34,422 nt of DNA, taken from NCBI GenBank assembly GCA_964427535.1, contig CAYRVF010000048.1, positions 1-34,422 of the forward strand, in the 5' to 3' direction. Below are positions 15,709-23,372 of the stretch, piece after piece. The stretch's first letter is position 1; each line of letters opens with the position of its first letter. The stretch comes from CAYRVF01 sp964427535. Its GTDB lineage: Bacteria > Chloroflexota > Ktedonobacteria > Ktedonobacterales > JADMIN01. The notes under the pieces are model-generated. The model was given only the letters and a program-made list of their open reading frames with translations. It was not told the origin of the DNA and ran no database searches. The position numbers were made by a program, and so were the translations under genes.

Positions 15709-16875
15709 ATGAATTTCCGGCTGAGCGACGAGCAGCGCATGGTGCAAGAGACCGTGCGCGCATTTGTCCAGAACGAGCTGATGCCGCTGGAGAACGACGT
15801 GCTGCGCAACGAGCGCGAGGGGAAGCCGGGCATCGAGCGCAGCCAGTTGCGCCGGTTGCAGCTGCAAGCGAAAGAGATGGGCTTCTGGGGCATCAACACG
15901 CCAGAGGAGTACGGCGGCGCGAACCTTGGCCCCGTCATGACCGCGCTCGTCATGATGGAGCTGGCGCGCACGTTCGTCCCGTTCAACTTCGGCGGCTCAG
16001 CGGATAACATCCTCTACTACGCGAACGAGCAGCAAAAGCAGAAATACCTGATTCCGACGATCAACGGCGACCTCCGCTCGTGCTTCGCGCTGACGGAGCC
16101 GGGCGCGGGTTCGGATGCCGCGAACATCAAAATGTCGGCGGTCAAAGACGGCAACGAATGGGTGCTCAACGGCGAGAAGATCTTCATCACCAACGGCAAC
16201 GAGGCCGACTTCGCGATGGTCTTCGCCGTCACCGACAAGGAGAAGGGCGCGCGCGGCGGCGTGACGTGCTTCCTGGTGGACCGCGACATGGGCTGGCGCT
16301 CCGACTACATCCACACCATGGGCGAGTGGGGTCCGGCTTCGCTCTACTTCGAGAACGTGCGCGTGCCGGAGGAGAACATCCTCGGCGAGCTTGGCCAGGG
16401 CTTCAACCTGGGCATGCAGTGGATCGGCCAGGGGCGCTGGGTGATCGCGGCGCAGGGCGTCGGCGCGGCCGAGCGGCTGCTGCAGATGGCCATCGAGCAC
16501 GCCCACACGCGCGTGACGTTCGGCAAGCCCATCGCCGAGCGGCAGGCCATCCAGTGGATGATCGCCGATTCCGCCGTCGAGATCGAGGCGACCAAGTGGC
16601 TCGCCTTCCACGCCGCCTGGCTCGCCGAGCAGGGCCAGGACACGCGCCATGCCGCCTCGATGGCGAAGCTCTACGGCGCGGGCATGGCGAACCGGGTCGC
16701 CGACCGCGTGCTGCAGATTCATGGCGGCATGGGCTACACCAAGGAGCTGCCGATCGAGCGCTGGTACCGCGAGATGCGCGTGTGGCGCATCTTCGAGGGC
16801 ACCGACGAGATTCAGCGGTTCATCATCTCGCGCAACCTGCTACGTGGCTACGCGAAGGTTGGGGAACTGCTCTAA
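15709..16875 (+). CDS. Acyl-CoA dehydrogenase
   Basis: 388 aa, the full family length. FAD-dependent alpha,beta-desaturation of an acyl-CoA with electrons passed to ETF. Conserved parts: FALTEPGAGSDAANI (126-140), WVLNGEKIFITNG (151-163), FGKPIAERQAIQW (271-283), LQIHGGMGYTKELPIERWYREMR and the catalytic base E363 in IFEGTDEIQR. ATG 15709 has GAGGAG ten bases upstream; the GTG at 15700 overlaps that site. The stop overlaps the next gene's start by one base (TAATG), so the two are translationally coupled. Confidence 0.96.
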   Translation: MNFRLSDEQRMVQETVRAFVQNELMPLENDVLRNEREGKPGIERSQLRRLQLQAKEMGFWGINTPEEYGGANLGPVMTALVMMELARTFVPFNFGGSADNILYYANEQQKQKYLIPTINGDLRSCFALTEPGAGSDAANIKMSAVKDGNEWVLNGEKIFITNGNEADFAMVFAVTDKEKGARGGVTCFLVDRDMGWRSDYIHTMGEWGPASLYFENVRVPEENILGELGQGFNLGMQWIGQGRWVIAAQGVGAAERLLQMAIEHAHTRVTFGKPIAERQAIQWMIADSAVEIEATKWLAFHAAWLAEQGQDTRHAASMAKLYGAGMANRVADRVLQIHGGMGYTKELPIERWYREMRVWRIFEGTDEIQRFIISRNLLRGYAKVGELL

Positions 16876-18023
16876 TGCGCTCCCACCCCCAAGCGGCAAT
16901 CGTGGGTGTGGCCGAGTCCGATCTCGGCCGCACGCCCGGCAAGACGGTCCTGCAACTCCAGGCGCAGGCGGCACGGGCCGCGCTCGACGACGCTGGCCTC
17001 GCGCTGGACGACATCGATGCGCTGTTCTGCGCGGGCAACTGGACGTGGTCGCCGAACCTGATGCTCGCCGAGTACCTGGGCATCCACCCGCGTTACACCG
17101 ACGGCACGAACATCGGCGGGTCGTCGTTCGAGGCGCATATCGCGCACGCGGTCGCGGGCATCGAGGCCGGTCTCTTCGAGGTGGCGCTCATCGCCTATGG
17201 CAGCACGCAGCGCTCCGATCGCTCGCGTAACCGGGAGTCGCCTTTCGCGCCGCTCACCGAGCAGTATGAACGCCCCTATGGCCTGCCGACGCCGGTGGGA
17301 GCGTACGCACTGGCGGCGATGCGCCACATGTACGAGTACGGCACGACCAGCGAGCAGCTTGCGGAAATCGCGGTCGCCACGCGCAAGTGGGCGAGCCTGA
17401 ATCCGCGTGCGATGATGCGCGACCCGCTCACCATTGAGGACGTGCTTGCCTCGCGCTGGATCGCCGAGCCGCTGCACCTGCTGGATTGCTGCCTCGTGAC
17501 CGATGGCGGCGGCGCGGTGATTGTCACCACCCGCGAGCGGGCCGCGCGCACACGCAAGCCGCCGGTGTGGGTGCTCGGCGCGGGCGAGGCGCATACGCAC
17601 AACAGCATCAGCAACATGCCCGATCTGGCGCTACATCGGGCGGCGCTGATCTCGGGCCAGCAGGCGTTCGAGCGGGCGGGGCTGACGCCGGGCGAGATCG
17701 ACGTGGCCGAGATTTACGACTCCTTCACCATCACCGTCGTGCTCACGCTCGAAGCGCTCGGGTTCTGTGGCCGCGGCGAGGGCGGCGACTTCGTCAGTGG
17801 CCAGCGCACCGCGCCGGGCGGGCCGTTCCCGATGAACACCAACGGCGGCGGGCTCTCGTACACGCATCCGGGCATGTACGGCATCTTCCTGCTGATCGAG
17901 GCGACGCGCCAGCTTCGCGGCGAATGCGGTGACCGGCAGGTGGAGGGCGCGCGCACCGCGCTCGCGCACGGCACCGGCGGCGTGCTCTCGTCGGCGGCGA
18001 CCGTCATCCTGGGAAGGGAGTGA
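16875..18023 (+). CDS. Thiolase-like protein lacking catalytic cysteines (Ltp2/SCP2-type, probable aldolase)
   Basis: 382 aa. The fold is thiolase (SCP-x/lipid-transfer subclass): N-terminal AAIVGVAESDLGR, then TNIGGSSFEAHIAHAVAGIEAG, DVAEIYDSFTITVVLTLEALGF, NTNGGGLSYTHPGMYG and the end GTGGVLSSAATVIL. The nucleophilic Cys position reads Gly/Ser (81-84) and the second Cys of CxGGG reads G366. The GHP histidine is kept (H331), and the usual ExHD motif is EIYD with Y281. Proteins of this type paired with DUF35, such as Ltp2, are retro-aldolases, not thiolases. It overlaps the upstream dehydrogenase gene and is 7 bp from the DUF35 gene, so the pair is very probably a complex. Aldolase activity is inferred. 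Confidence 0.92.
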   Translation: MRSHPQAAIVGVAESDLGRTPGKTVLQLQAQAARAALDDAGLALDDIDALFCAGNWTWSPNLMLAEYLGIHPRYTDGTNIGGSSFEAHIAHAVAGIEAGLFEVALIAYGSTQRSDRSRNRESPFAPLTEQYERPYGLPTPVGAYALAAMRHMYEYGTTSEQLAEIAVATRKWASLNPRAMMRDPLTIEDVLASRWIAEPLHLLDCCLVTDGGGAVIVTTRERAARTRKPPVWVLGAGEAHTHNSISNMPDLALHRAALISGQQAFERAGLTPGEIDVAEIYDSFTITVVLTLEALGFCGRGEGGDFVSGQRTAPGGPFPMNTNGGGLSYTHPGMYGIFLLIEATRQLRGECGDRQVEGARTALAHGTGGVLSSAATVILGRE

Positions 18024-18030
18024 GACGCCG

Positions 18031-18435
18031 ATGCCCGCACAGATTTCCCAACCGGTGCCCGACGGCGATTCGCAGCCCTACTGGGAGGGCGTCGCACACG
18101 GCGAGCTGCGGATTCAGCGCTGCGAGAACTGCGACCAGTACGTCTTTTACCCGCGCTCGATCTGCCCGCACTGCGGGTCGGACCGGCTGATGTGGGTGCG
18201 CGCATCCGGCGAGGGCACCATCTATTCGTATACGGTCGTGCATCAGGCGTTCGGTCCGTTCGCGGCGGACGTGCCGTTCGTCGTCGCGCTCGTCGAGCTG
18301 GAGGAGGGCGTGCGTATGATGTCGCGCATCGTCGGCGCGCCACGCGAAAAAATCGCATGTGGAGTGTCGGTGCGCGTCACCTTCGAGCATGTGGGAGAGG
18401 ATGTGACACTGCCCTATTTCGAACTGGCGGAGTAG
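18031..18435 (+). CDS. DUF35 zinc-ribbon/OB-fold protein, partner of the thiolase-like protein
   Basis: 134 aa. Start behind GGAAGGGAG. Residues 15-50 give the N-terminal helix (PYWEGVAHGELRIQRC) and a rubredoxin-like zinc ribbon with C31, C34, C45 and C48. Residues about 58-130 form the OB fold (GEGTIYSYTVVHQAF...PFVVALVELEEG VRMMSRI). DUF35 proteins bind next to thiolase-fold enzymes, gate the CoA site and are required for Ltp2 activity. The one-to-one order thiolase-like then DUF35, 7 bp apart, fits this. High confidence in the family; the partner is inferred from adjacency. Confidence 0.95.
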   Translation: MPAQISQPVPDGDSQPYWEGVAHGELRIQRCENCDQYVFYPRSICPHCGSDRLMWVRASGEGTIYSYTVVHQAFGPFAADVPFVVALVELEEGVRMMSRIVGAPREKIACGVSVRVTFEHVGEDVTLPYFELAE

Positions 18436-18436
18436 G

Positions 18437-18575
18437 GGAGCGGCCCCCTCCCCCTGACCCCCTCCCTCACCTGACGGTGAGAGAGGGGGAATGCAACCGC
18501 GCCGCGCAGGCGGACGCGCGTCTGGCTCCTCTCTCCCAGCGTCAGCCGGGGGAGAGGTTGGGAGAGGGGGCCAGC
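18437..18575. repeat. Compound palindromic repeat inside the catabolic operon
   Basis: Two C/G-rich hairpin units. The first begins GGCCCCCTCCCCCTGACC and ends in GAGAGAGGGGG; the second has CTCCTCTCTCCC and GGGAGAGGTTGGGAGAGGGGGCC. The outer ends (GGCCCCCTC at 18443, GAGGGGGCC near 18570) are themselves inverted, so the whole stretch could fold as one large structure. It lies between the DUF35 and alcohol dehydrogenase genes and may uncouple them. Confidence 0.7.
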
Positions 18576-18625
18576 CTGTCGCGCGATGCCGGTGTTCTAT
18601 TCGAGTCTATTTTGAGGAGTATGCG

Positions 18626-19717
18626 TTGAAAGCTGCTGTCTGTTATGCGTTCGGTGAACCCCTCTCCGTGGAGGAGATTGAGCTTGCGCCGCCACAGCGT
18701 GGCGAGGTGAGGGTACGGCTCGCCGCGACGGCGATCTGTCACAGCGACCTGCACACGCTCGATGGCGAGTGGGCGCCGCGCTTGCCGGTCGTCGCCGGTC
18801 ACGAGGCGGCGGGTGTCGTCGAAGTGGTGGGCGAGGGCGTCACGCAGACCCAGCCTGGCGCCCGCGTGGTCGTCTCGCTGCTGCGTACCTGCGGACACTG
18901 CTACTTCTGCGCGCGTGGCGACTCGTATCTCTGCGAGACGAAGTACGCGCTCGACCGTGAGTCGCGGCTACGCAACGCGAGTGGCGAGTCACTGATTCAG
19001 GGCGTTTACGTCGGCGCGTTCGCCGAGGCGGTGGTCGTCGATCAGTCGCAGGTGGTGCGCGTGCCCGACGAGATGCCGCTGGACCGCGCGTGCCTGCTGG
19101 CGTGCGGCGTCATTACCGGGATCGGGTCCGCGATTCATGTCGCCCACGTCGAGCCAGGCAGCAGCGTGGTGGTGATCGGCGCGGGCGGCGTCGGGCTGAA
19201 CGCCATCCAGGGTGCGGCGCTGGCCGGGGCCGCGCGCATCCTCGCGCTCGACACGCTCGACAACAAGCTGGATGCCGCGCGCACGTTTGGCGCGACGGAC
19301 ACCATCAACGTCGGCACAGAGGATGTGCGGGCGCGGGTACGCGCGCTGACCGGCGGACGCGGCGCGGATGTCGCGCTCGTCACGGTGGGGAGCACCGCCG
19401 CGTTCGAGCAGGCGCAGAAGCTCATCCGCAAGGGCGGCACGGTGGTGATTGCGGGCCTGCCGCAGTGGACGGCGACCGCACCGGTGCAGGTAGCGGAGTT
19501 CGGCTTCTCAGGCCAGCGCATCCTCGGCAGCCATATGGGCTCGACCCGCCTCGCCGTCGACATCCCCTGGCTCGTCGATCTCTATCTGCAGGGGCGCCTC
19601 AAGCTGGATGAGCTTGTCACCGCGCGCTATCCGCTGGAGCGCATCAACGAGGCGATAGACTCCATGCGGCGTGGGCAGGCGCTGCGCAACGTGATCGTCT
19701 TCGACCAGCCGGCGTAA
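18626..19717 (+). CDS. Zinc-dependent alcohol dehydrogenase (MDR superfamily)
   Basis: 363 aa from TTG 18626, which gives the typical MKAAV start; GAGGAG is six bases upstream. The in-frame extension to 18491 passes through a repeat and is not credible. Catalytic zinc ligands C38, H59 and C160; structural zinc cysteines C89, C92, C95 and C103. Cofactor loop GAGGVG (185-190) and D212-region (LALDT) favour NAD. Class III/NAD-type MDR alcohol dehydrogenase features. In context it could oxidise or reduce the aldehyde or ketone released by the aldolase, but the substrate is not known. Confidence 0.93.
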   Translation: MKAAVCYAFGEPLSVEEIELAPPQRGEVRVRLAATAICHSDLHTLDGEWAPRLPVVAGHEAAGVVEVVGEGVTQTQPGARVVVSLLRTCGHCYFCARGDSYLCETKYALDRESRLRNASGESLIQGVYVGAFAEAVVVDQSQVVRVPDEMPLDRACLLACGVITGIGSAIHVAHVEPGSSVVVIGAGGVGLNAIQGAALAGAARILALDTLDNKLDAARTFGATDTINVGTEDVRARVRALTGGRGADVALVTVGSTAAFEQAQKLIRKGGTVVIAGLPQWTATAPVQVAEFGFSGQRILGSHMGSTRLAVDIPWLVDLYLQGRLKLDELVTARYPLERINEAIDSMRRGQALRNVIVFDQPA

Positions 19718-19755
19718 ACGGCCATCCCGGCATTCTCATTGGTCAGGAGGTGCGT

Positions 19756-20178
19756 ATGCTGCTCGACCCCAAGTACATCGGCGCGACCAGCGAGCCGCAG
19801 GAGTTCGAGGTCGAGAAGGGCGCGATACGCAGGTTCGCGGAGGCCATCGGCGACGACAATCCGCTCTACTCCGATGAAGCGTTCGCCCGCGCGCAGGGCT
19901 ACGCCAGCCTCGTCGCGCCGCCCACATTCCCGACCACCTTCCGCGTGCCCCTGCCGATTCGGTTCGAGATCAGCCGCGTGCTGCACGGTGAGCAGGAGTT
20001 CACCTACACGCGGCCCATCGTCGCCGGCGAGACGCTGCGCTGCGTGAGCACGGTCACCGATATCTATGAGAAGACCGGCTCGCTCGGCGACATGACGTTC
20101 TTCGTTACCGAGACACATGGCACCGACACCGCCGGGAACACAGTCTTCACCGCGCGAAGCGTCGCCATCTTGCGGTAG
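19756..20178 (+). CDS. MaoC-like dehydratase subunit, non-catalytic N-type (FAS1-like)
   Basis: 140 aa, hot-dog fold. The pattern EKGAIRRFAEAIGDDNPLYSDEAFARAQGYASLVAPPTFPTTF is typical of the N-terminal MaoC dehydratase family (PF13452). The GDDNPLYSD stretch replaces the catalytic DxxxxH of the active subunit, so the protein should be structural. AGGAG lies six bases before ATG 19756; the GTG at 19750 overlaps it. It is followed 72 bp later by the catalytic MaoC protein, and such pairs form heteromeric enoyl-CoA hydratases, as ChsH2/ChsH1 do. Confidence 0.92.
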   Translation: MLLDPKYIGATSEPQEFEVEKGAIRRFAEAIGDDNPLYSDEAFARAQGYASLVAPPTFPTTFRVPLPIRFEISRVLHGEQEFTYTRPIVAGETLRCVSTVTDIYEKTGSLGDMTFFVTETHGTDTAGNTVFTARSVAILR

Positions 20179-20250
20179 GAACGGCGTGGCGAGAACGCAT
20201 CAGGTCAACGGAGACGTATCGCGAGGCAACCCGTGTCGGAGGGGGGACGC

Positions 20251-20673
20251 ATGAGTGCTCTGAGCTGGGAGATCGTTGCCGAGGGACAGGAGCTGGTGCC
20301 GCTGGTGAAGCCGCCCATCACCAAGGTGCAATTGGTGAAGTATGCGGGAGCCTCTGGCGACTTCAATCCGATTCACACGGATGACGAGGCGGCACGGTCG
20401 GTCGGGCTGGACGGCGTCATCGCGCATGGCATGCTGAGTATGGGCTTCCTTGGGCAGTATGCCGCCGACCTGGCGGGTCCGCGCGGCGCCGTGCGCAGGC
20501 TGCGGGTGCGCTTCGCCGGAATGGTGCGCCCTGGCGACGTGCTGACCTGCGGCGGGCGCGTGATCGCCAAGGATGAAGACAACCATACCGTACGCCTCGC
20601 CATCTACGCCATCCGTGCGGGCGCGGGTGAGAAGCCGGTGACGGCGGGCGAGGCGCTGCTGGCGCTGCTGTAG
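20251..20673 (+). CDS. MaoC-like enoyl-CoA hydratase subunit, catalytic
   Basis: 140 aa. Hydratase-2 motif YAGASGDFNPIHTDDEAA with catalytic D37 and H42, followed by GVIAHGMLSMGFLGQY. This adds water to an enoyl-CoA. GGAGG is seven bases before ATG 20251; the GTG at 20233 is an unlikely start. Last gene of the plus-strand catabolic run and probable partner of the preceding non-catalytic subunit. It is followed by a palindromic repeat and the convergent pentapeptide-repeat gene. Confidence 0.94.
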   Translation: MSALSWEIVAEGQELVPLVKPPITKVQLVKYAGASGDFNPIHTDDEAARSVGLDGVIAHGMLSMGFLGQYAADLAGPRGAVRRLRVRFAGMVRPGDVLTCGGRVIAKDEDNHTVRLAIYAIRAGAGEKPVTAGEALLALL

Positions 20674-20683
20674 GCCCTTCCAC

Positions 20684-20775
20684 TTGCCCCTCTCTGGACA
20701 TCGCCCCCGAGAGGGAGAATTCGCCTTCGCTCTCCGTCCATCTCTGTATTCACCGTGAGAGAGCGAAGCTGGCGC
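20684..20775. repeat. Palindromic repeat between convergent genes
   Basis: Perfect 10-bp arms (CTTCGCTCTC 20725-20734, GAGAGCGAAG 20759-20768) with a 24-base loop, preceded by an imperfect CCCCTCTCTGG...GAGAGGG hairpin. It separates the MaoC gene from the convergent membrane protein gene and may terminate both. Confidence 0.6.
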
Positions 20776-20812
20776 CGCTGGGCGTGCTGGTTGCGGGCCA
20801 CGACCCAGGCGG

Positions 20813-22372
20813 TCAGCGGTGGCCCAAGATGCGCTGCGCGATGACGGCGACGATCGTGCCCTCGGTGAAGACCCCCACGATTGCCTCGATAGAGGCGACC
20901 TTGACCTGCGGGTTCTGAGACCGGAACTGCCAGACACGTCCATGGAGATTCTGAATGCTCAGAACGAATGCGTCCTCCCACGTCAGGTGATCCGCTGGGT
21001 TTGGAGAATGCGCCCCAACTTCGTAGTGCGCCACCGCGAAGATAATGACGATCGCTACATACATCCGCAAGACACGCAGAGGCCTGTGCCCGTAGCCCGA
21101 TACGGCGTCCAGAAAGAGCGAGGAGAGGTAGGCGACCAGCTTCTGCGCTCTCGAGCGAAGGCGCCCGTGCCCTGGCGCTGACTGTTGCGGACCCTCCATT
21201 TCCCAAGCGAACTGCCACCATAGCACCTTGCGATGGAGTAGCGCCGCACGATACCCAAAGCGCGCTCCCTGCTCGGACAATCCTTGCGCCTGGAGCGCGA
21301 AGGCGAGCTGGCGGTTGGCGCGGGTCGCCGTCTCCATCTCGGCAAGCCGGACGTCCCTGGGCTTCGGCTCGCCATTCGGCCGCCGCTCAGAGAGCGCTTT
21401 CTGCTCATCACCTAGCACGAGTACCCGCGACCAGTCGACCACACTGAGGATGGCATCGCCCCAGCGCACATCGACGAGTTCCACCCATCCATATGTAGCG
21501 TCGCCGAGCTCGATCCCGATCAGATCTGAGAGGACATTGAAGTGCGCTTCACTCAGGTCTGATGGTCGGAGGCGCTGCGCGAATTCGGGCTTCCAGTGGC
21601 GGATACGCTCCAGATCTGCCGCCGGCATATCCTTGCCGCCCAGGCGCGCCCAGAACAGTCGCGCGCCCTCGAAGCCAGCAGTGCGGAGGATAGTCCCTTC
21701 CATGCTCGCATGGGTCAAATCCGTCTGACAGAAGTTCGCACCTTCCATGTCGGCGCCCTCCAGGTGCGACTCTGACAGATCGGCCTGTTCCAGGTGGACA
21801 CCAGAGGCCCGGGCGCCTTCCAGGTACACCTGATGAAGACGTGCCCGCTCCAGGCGTGATGCGATGAGTTCAGCCCCTTCGAGATGAGCCCCAGTGAGGT
21901 CGGCACGCTCCAGGTGCGCGCCTCCAAGAATGGCGCTCTCCAGGTGCGCGCCCCCTAGGATAGCGCGCTCCAGATGCGCCGCTGCCCACTCCCGCTGGTC
22001 GTCTCGCGCGGCCAGCCACTCCGTATACGCCAACCCGGCGAGTAGACCCGACAGCGGCAAGCCACTGAGATCGGCATGGCGAAGATCGGCGCCACGCAGA
22101 TCAAGCCCACGCGGCTGCGCAGCCTCACCGCCGCGCGTGGCGTCTTCCTGTCTCGTCGCCAGTAGCCATTCCACGTCTGCACGGTCGAGTCGAATGTCTC
22201 GAAACGGGTAGATCCCATGCTGGATGTCGGGCTTGGCGGTCGCGCGGCTCGCCAGGAACCGCTGCCGATCCTCCCCGATGGCTGGCTCTGCGTATCCGGA
22301 CTGCCCTATCTGCCGCAATCTAGTGCTCGCCTCCGCGGCAGGGTCCTCTAATTGACTCGCATACTCGGTCAT
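20813..22372 (-). CDS. Pentapeptide-repeat protein with C-terminal two-helix membrane domain
   Basis: 519 aa from ATG 22372 (GAGGAG about seven bases upstream; the frame is open to 22552 but the added 60 residues are low-complexity). Residues about 89-246 are some 30 A(D/H)LxG-type pentapeptides, e.g. GAHLERADLTGAHLEGAEL, which form a right-handed beta-helix. A helical region (about 340-425) follows, then TM helices at about 432-450 and 492-511. The link DAFVLSIQNLHGRVW resembles the pore loop of two-TM channels but lacks a TxGYG filter. This architecture is common in Ktedonobacteria-like Chloroflexota. Role unknown. Confidence 0.9.
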   Translation of the reverse strand: MTEYASQLEDPAAEASTRLRQIGQSGYAEPAIGEDRQRFLASRATAKPDIQHGIYPFRDIRLDRADVEWLLATRQEDATRGGEAAQPRGLDLRGADLRHADLSGLPLSGLLAGLAYTEWLAARDDQREWAAAHLERAILGGAHLESAILGGAHLERADLTGAHLEGAELIASRLERARLHQVYLEGARASGVHLEQADLSESHLEGADMEGANFCQTDLTHASMEGTILRTAGFEGARLFWARLGGKDMPAADLERIRHWKPEFAQRLRPSDLSEAHFNVLSDLIGIELGDATYGWVELVDVRWGDAILSVVDWSRVLVLGDEQKALSERRPNGEPKPRDVRLAEMETATRANRQLAFALQAQGLSEQGARFGYRAALLHRKVLWWQFAWEMEGPQQSAPGHGRLRSRAQKLVAYLSSLFLDAVSGYGHRPLRVLRMYVAIVIIFAVAHYEVGAHSPNPADHLTWEDAFVLSIQNLHGRVWQFRSQNPQVKVASIEAIVGVFTEGTIVAVIAQRILGHR

Positions 22373-23372
22373 GCGTGGCTCCTCTACCGTGACCGGGATT
22401 GGATAGTCGCGCGTGCAATGCAGGGGCACGCTGTGGTGCTCGCGGGCATCTTCACGGGGACGAGAGGCGGTGTCATATCTGTGGTCGTCTTTGCTGCTCG
22501 GAAAAGGCCGTCCCTGGGGCTCATCTGCCGCGGGAGTTCGCGCACGAGTCACGTGTATCCATCAGGTGGTTGTTCGCTTGGACATGGGGTCGATGGTTGG
22601 AAAGTGGGGAAGCGGGTGGACGTGGCTCTTCGTCGGCGGTGGGCCATGAGCCAGTTCACCGTTAGACACGTTCACCTGCCAGTAGCGGTCATCCGACAGT
22701 TACGTGGTAGCACCGAGGAGGGTGAGGGGTCGGTTCGCCAGCCAACACATCCGCAGAAGACGCGGAGGTCGAGGCGAGTGCCACCATGTAGGATGTCCGA
22801 TGTTACCTGCGACGATGGTGTTCGGCAGTGAACAGATGGGCGCAAAGCAGGCGCGTATACTGCTCTTACTCCCGCAAGTAGACGCCCGTGCTGGAGCGCG
22901 CGCCCCGACCTGAAGGTGAACGGCTGTGATAGCCCGAGCAGTGAACGAATTCGCTCACTGTGGACGCAGGAAGACGCACGGCGTGGACGGTCAGGAGTGC
23001 CTCGCGGGAAGGAAATCGATCGGGCTGCGAGGATACTCTGGAGGCGAGACAGGTCAGCGGGAAGGAGCCGCCGAGGGCTGCTATGGCAACGCTAGGTGTC
23101 GATGGGCGAGTTCAGCATGACCTGCCGGACGCGGGGCGCTGCGAGAGGCGCATGCGGCCGAACGAGACTGCCACCACCGGCTCACATTGCATAGCGGTCC
23201 GCTCAGATTCTTCGCTCTCGACTACTGCTCCCATCACACAGGTAATGTCCACACCTGTTAGTGCGGCTCAGCGCGGTGCTGCTGCCGACGACAATCCCGA
23301 CGCGCAGCGAGACCCTGTGCCGCCACTAATCTTCACCTGCTCCCCGTACGTCGCGAGAAGGAGAGCACGAAA
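22373..23372. other. Gene-free kilobase
   Basis: Several short open frames exist on the plus strand (the longest about 160 codons) but none has a plausible product, a good start site or family similarity I can recognise. No tRNA, palindromic repeat or transposon end is seen. Base composition is less GC-rich than the neighbouring genes. It might hold a decayed gene or long leader for the MFS gene; I cannot tell which. Confidence 0.5.

Noticed and set aside
16080..16874. In-frame extension upstream of the thiolase-like start
   Set aside because: It runs antisense-free through the acyl-CoA dehydrogenase gene in another frame and encodes Arg-rich sequence. The true start is the ATG at 16875 that overlaps the previous stop.
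18491..18625. N-terminal extension of the zinc alcohol dehydrogenase
   Set aside because: It goes through a palindromic repeat. The TTG at 18626 with GAGGAG and the MKAAV start are much better.
22352..22831. Plus-strand frames in the gene-free kilobase
   Set aside because: No Shine-Dalgarno, no domain, low coding character. Kept as an unexplained stretch instead.
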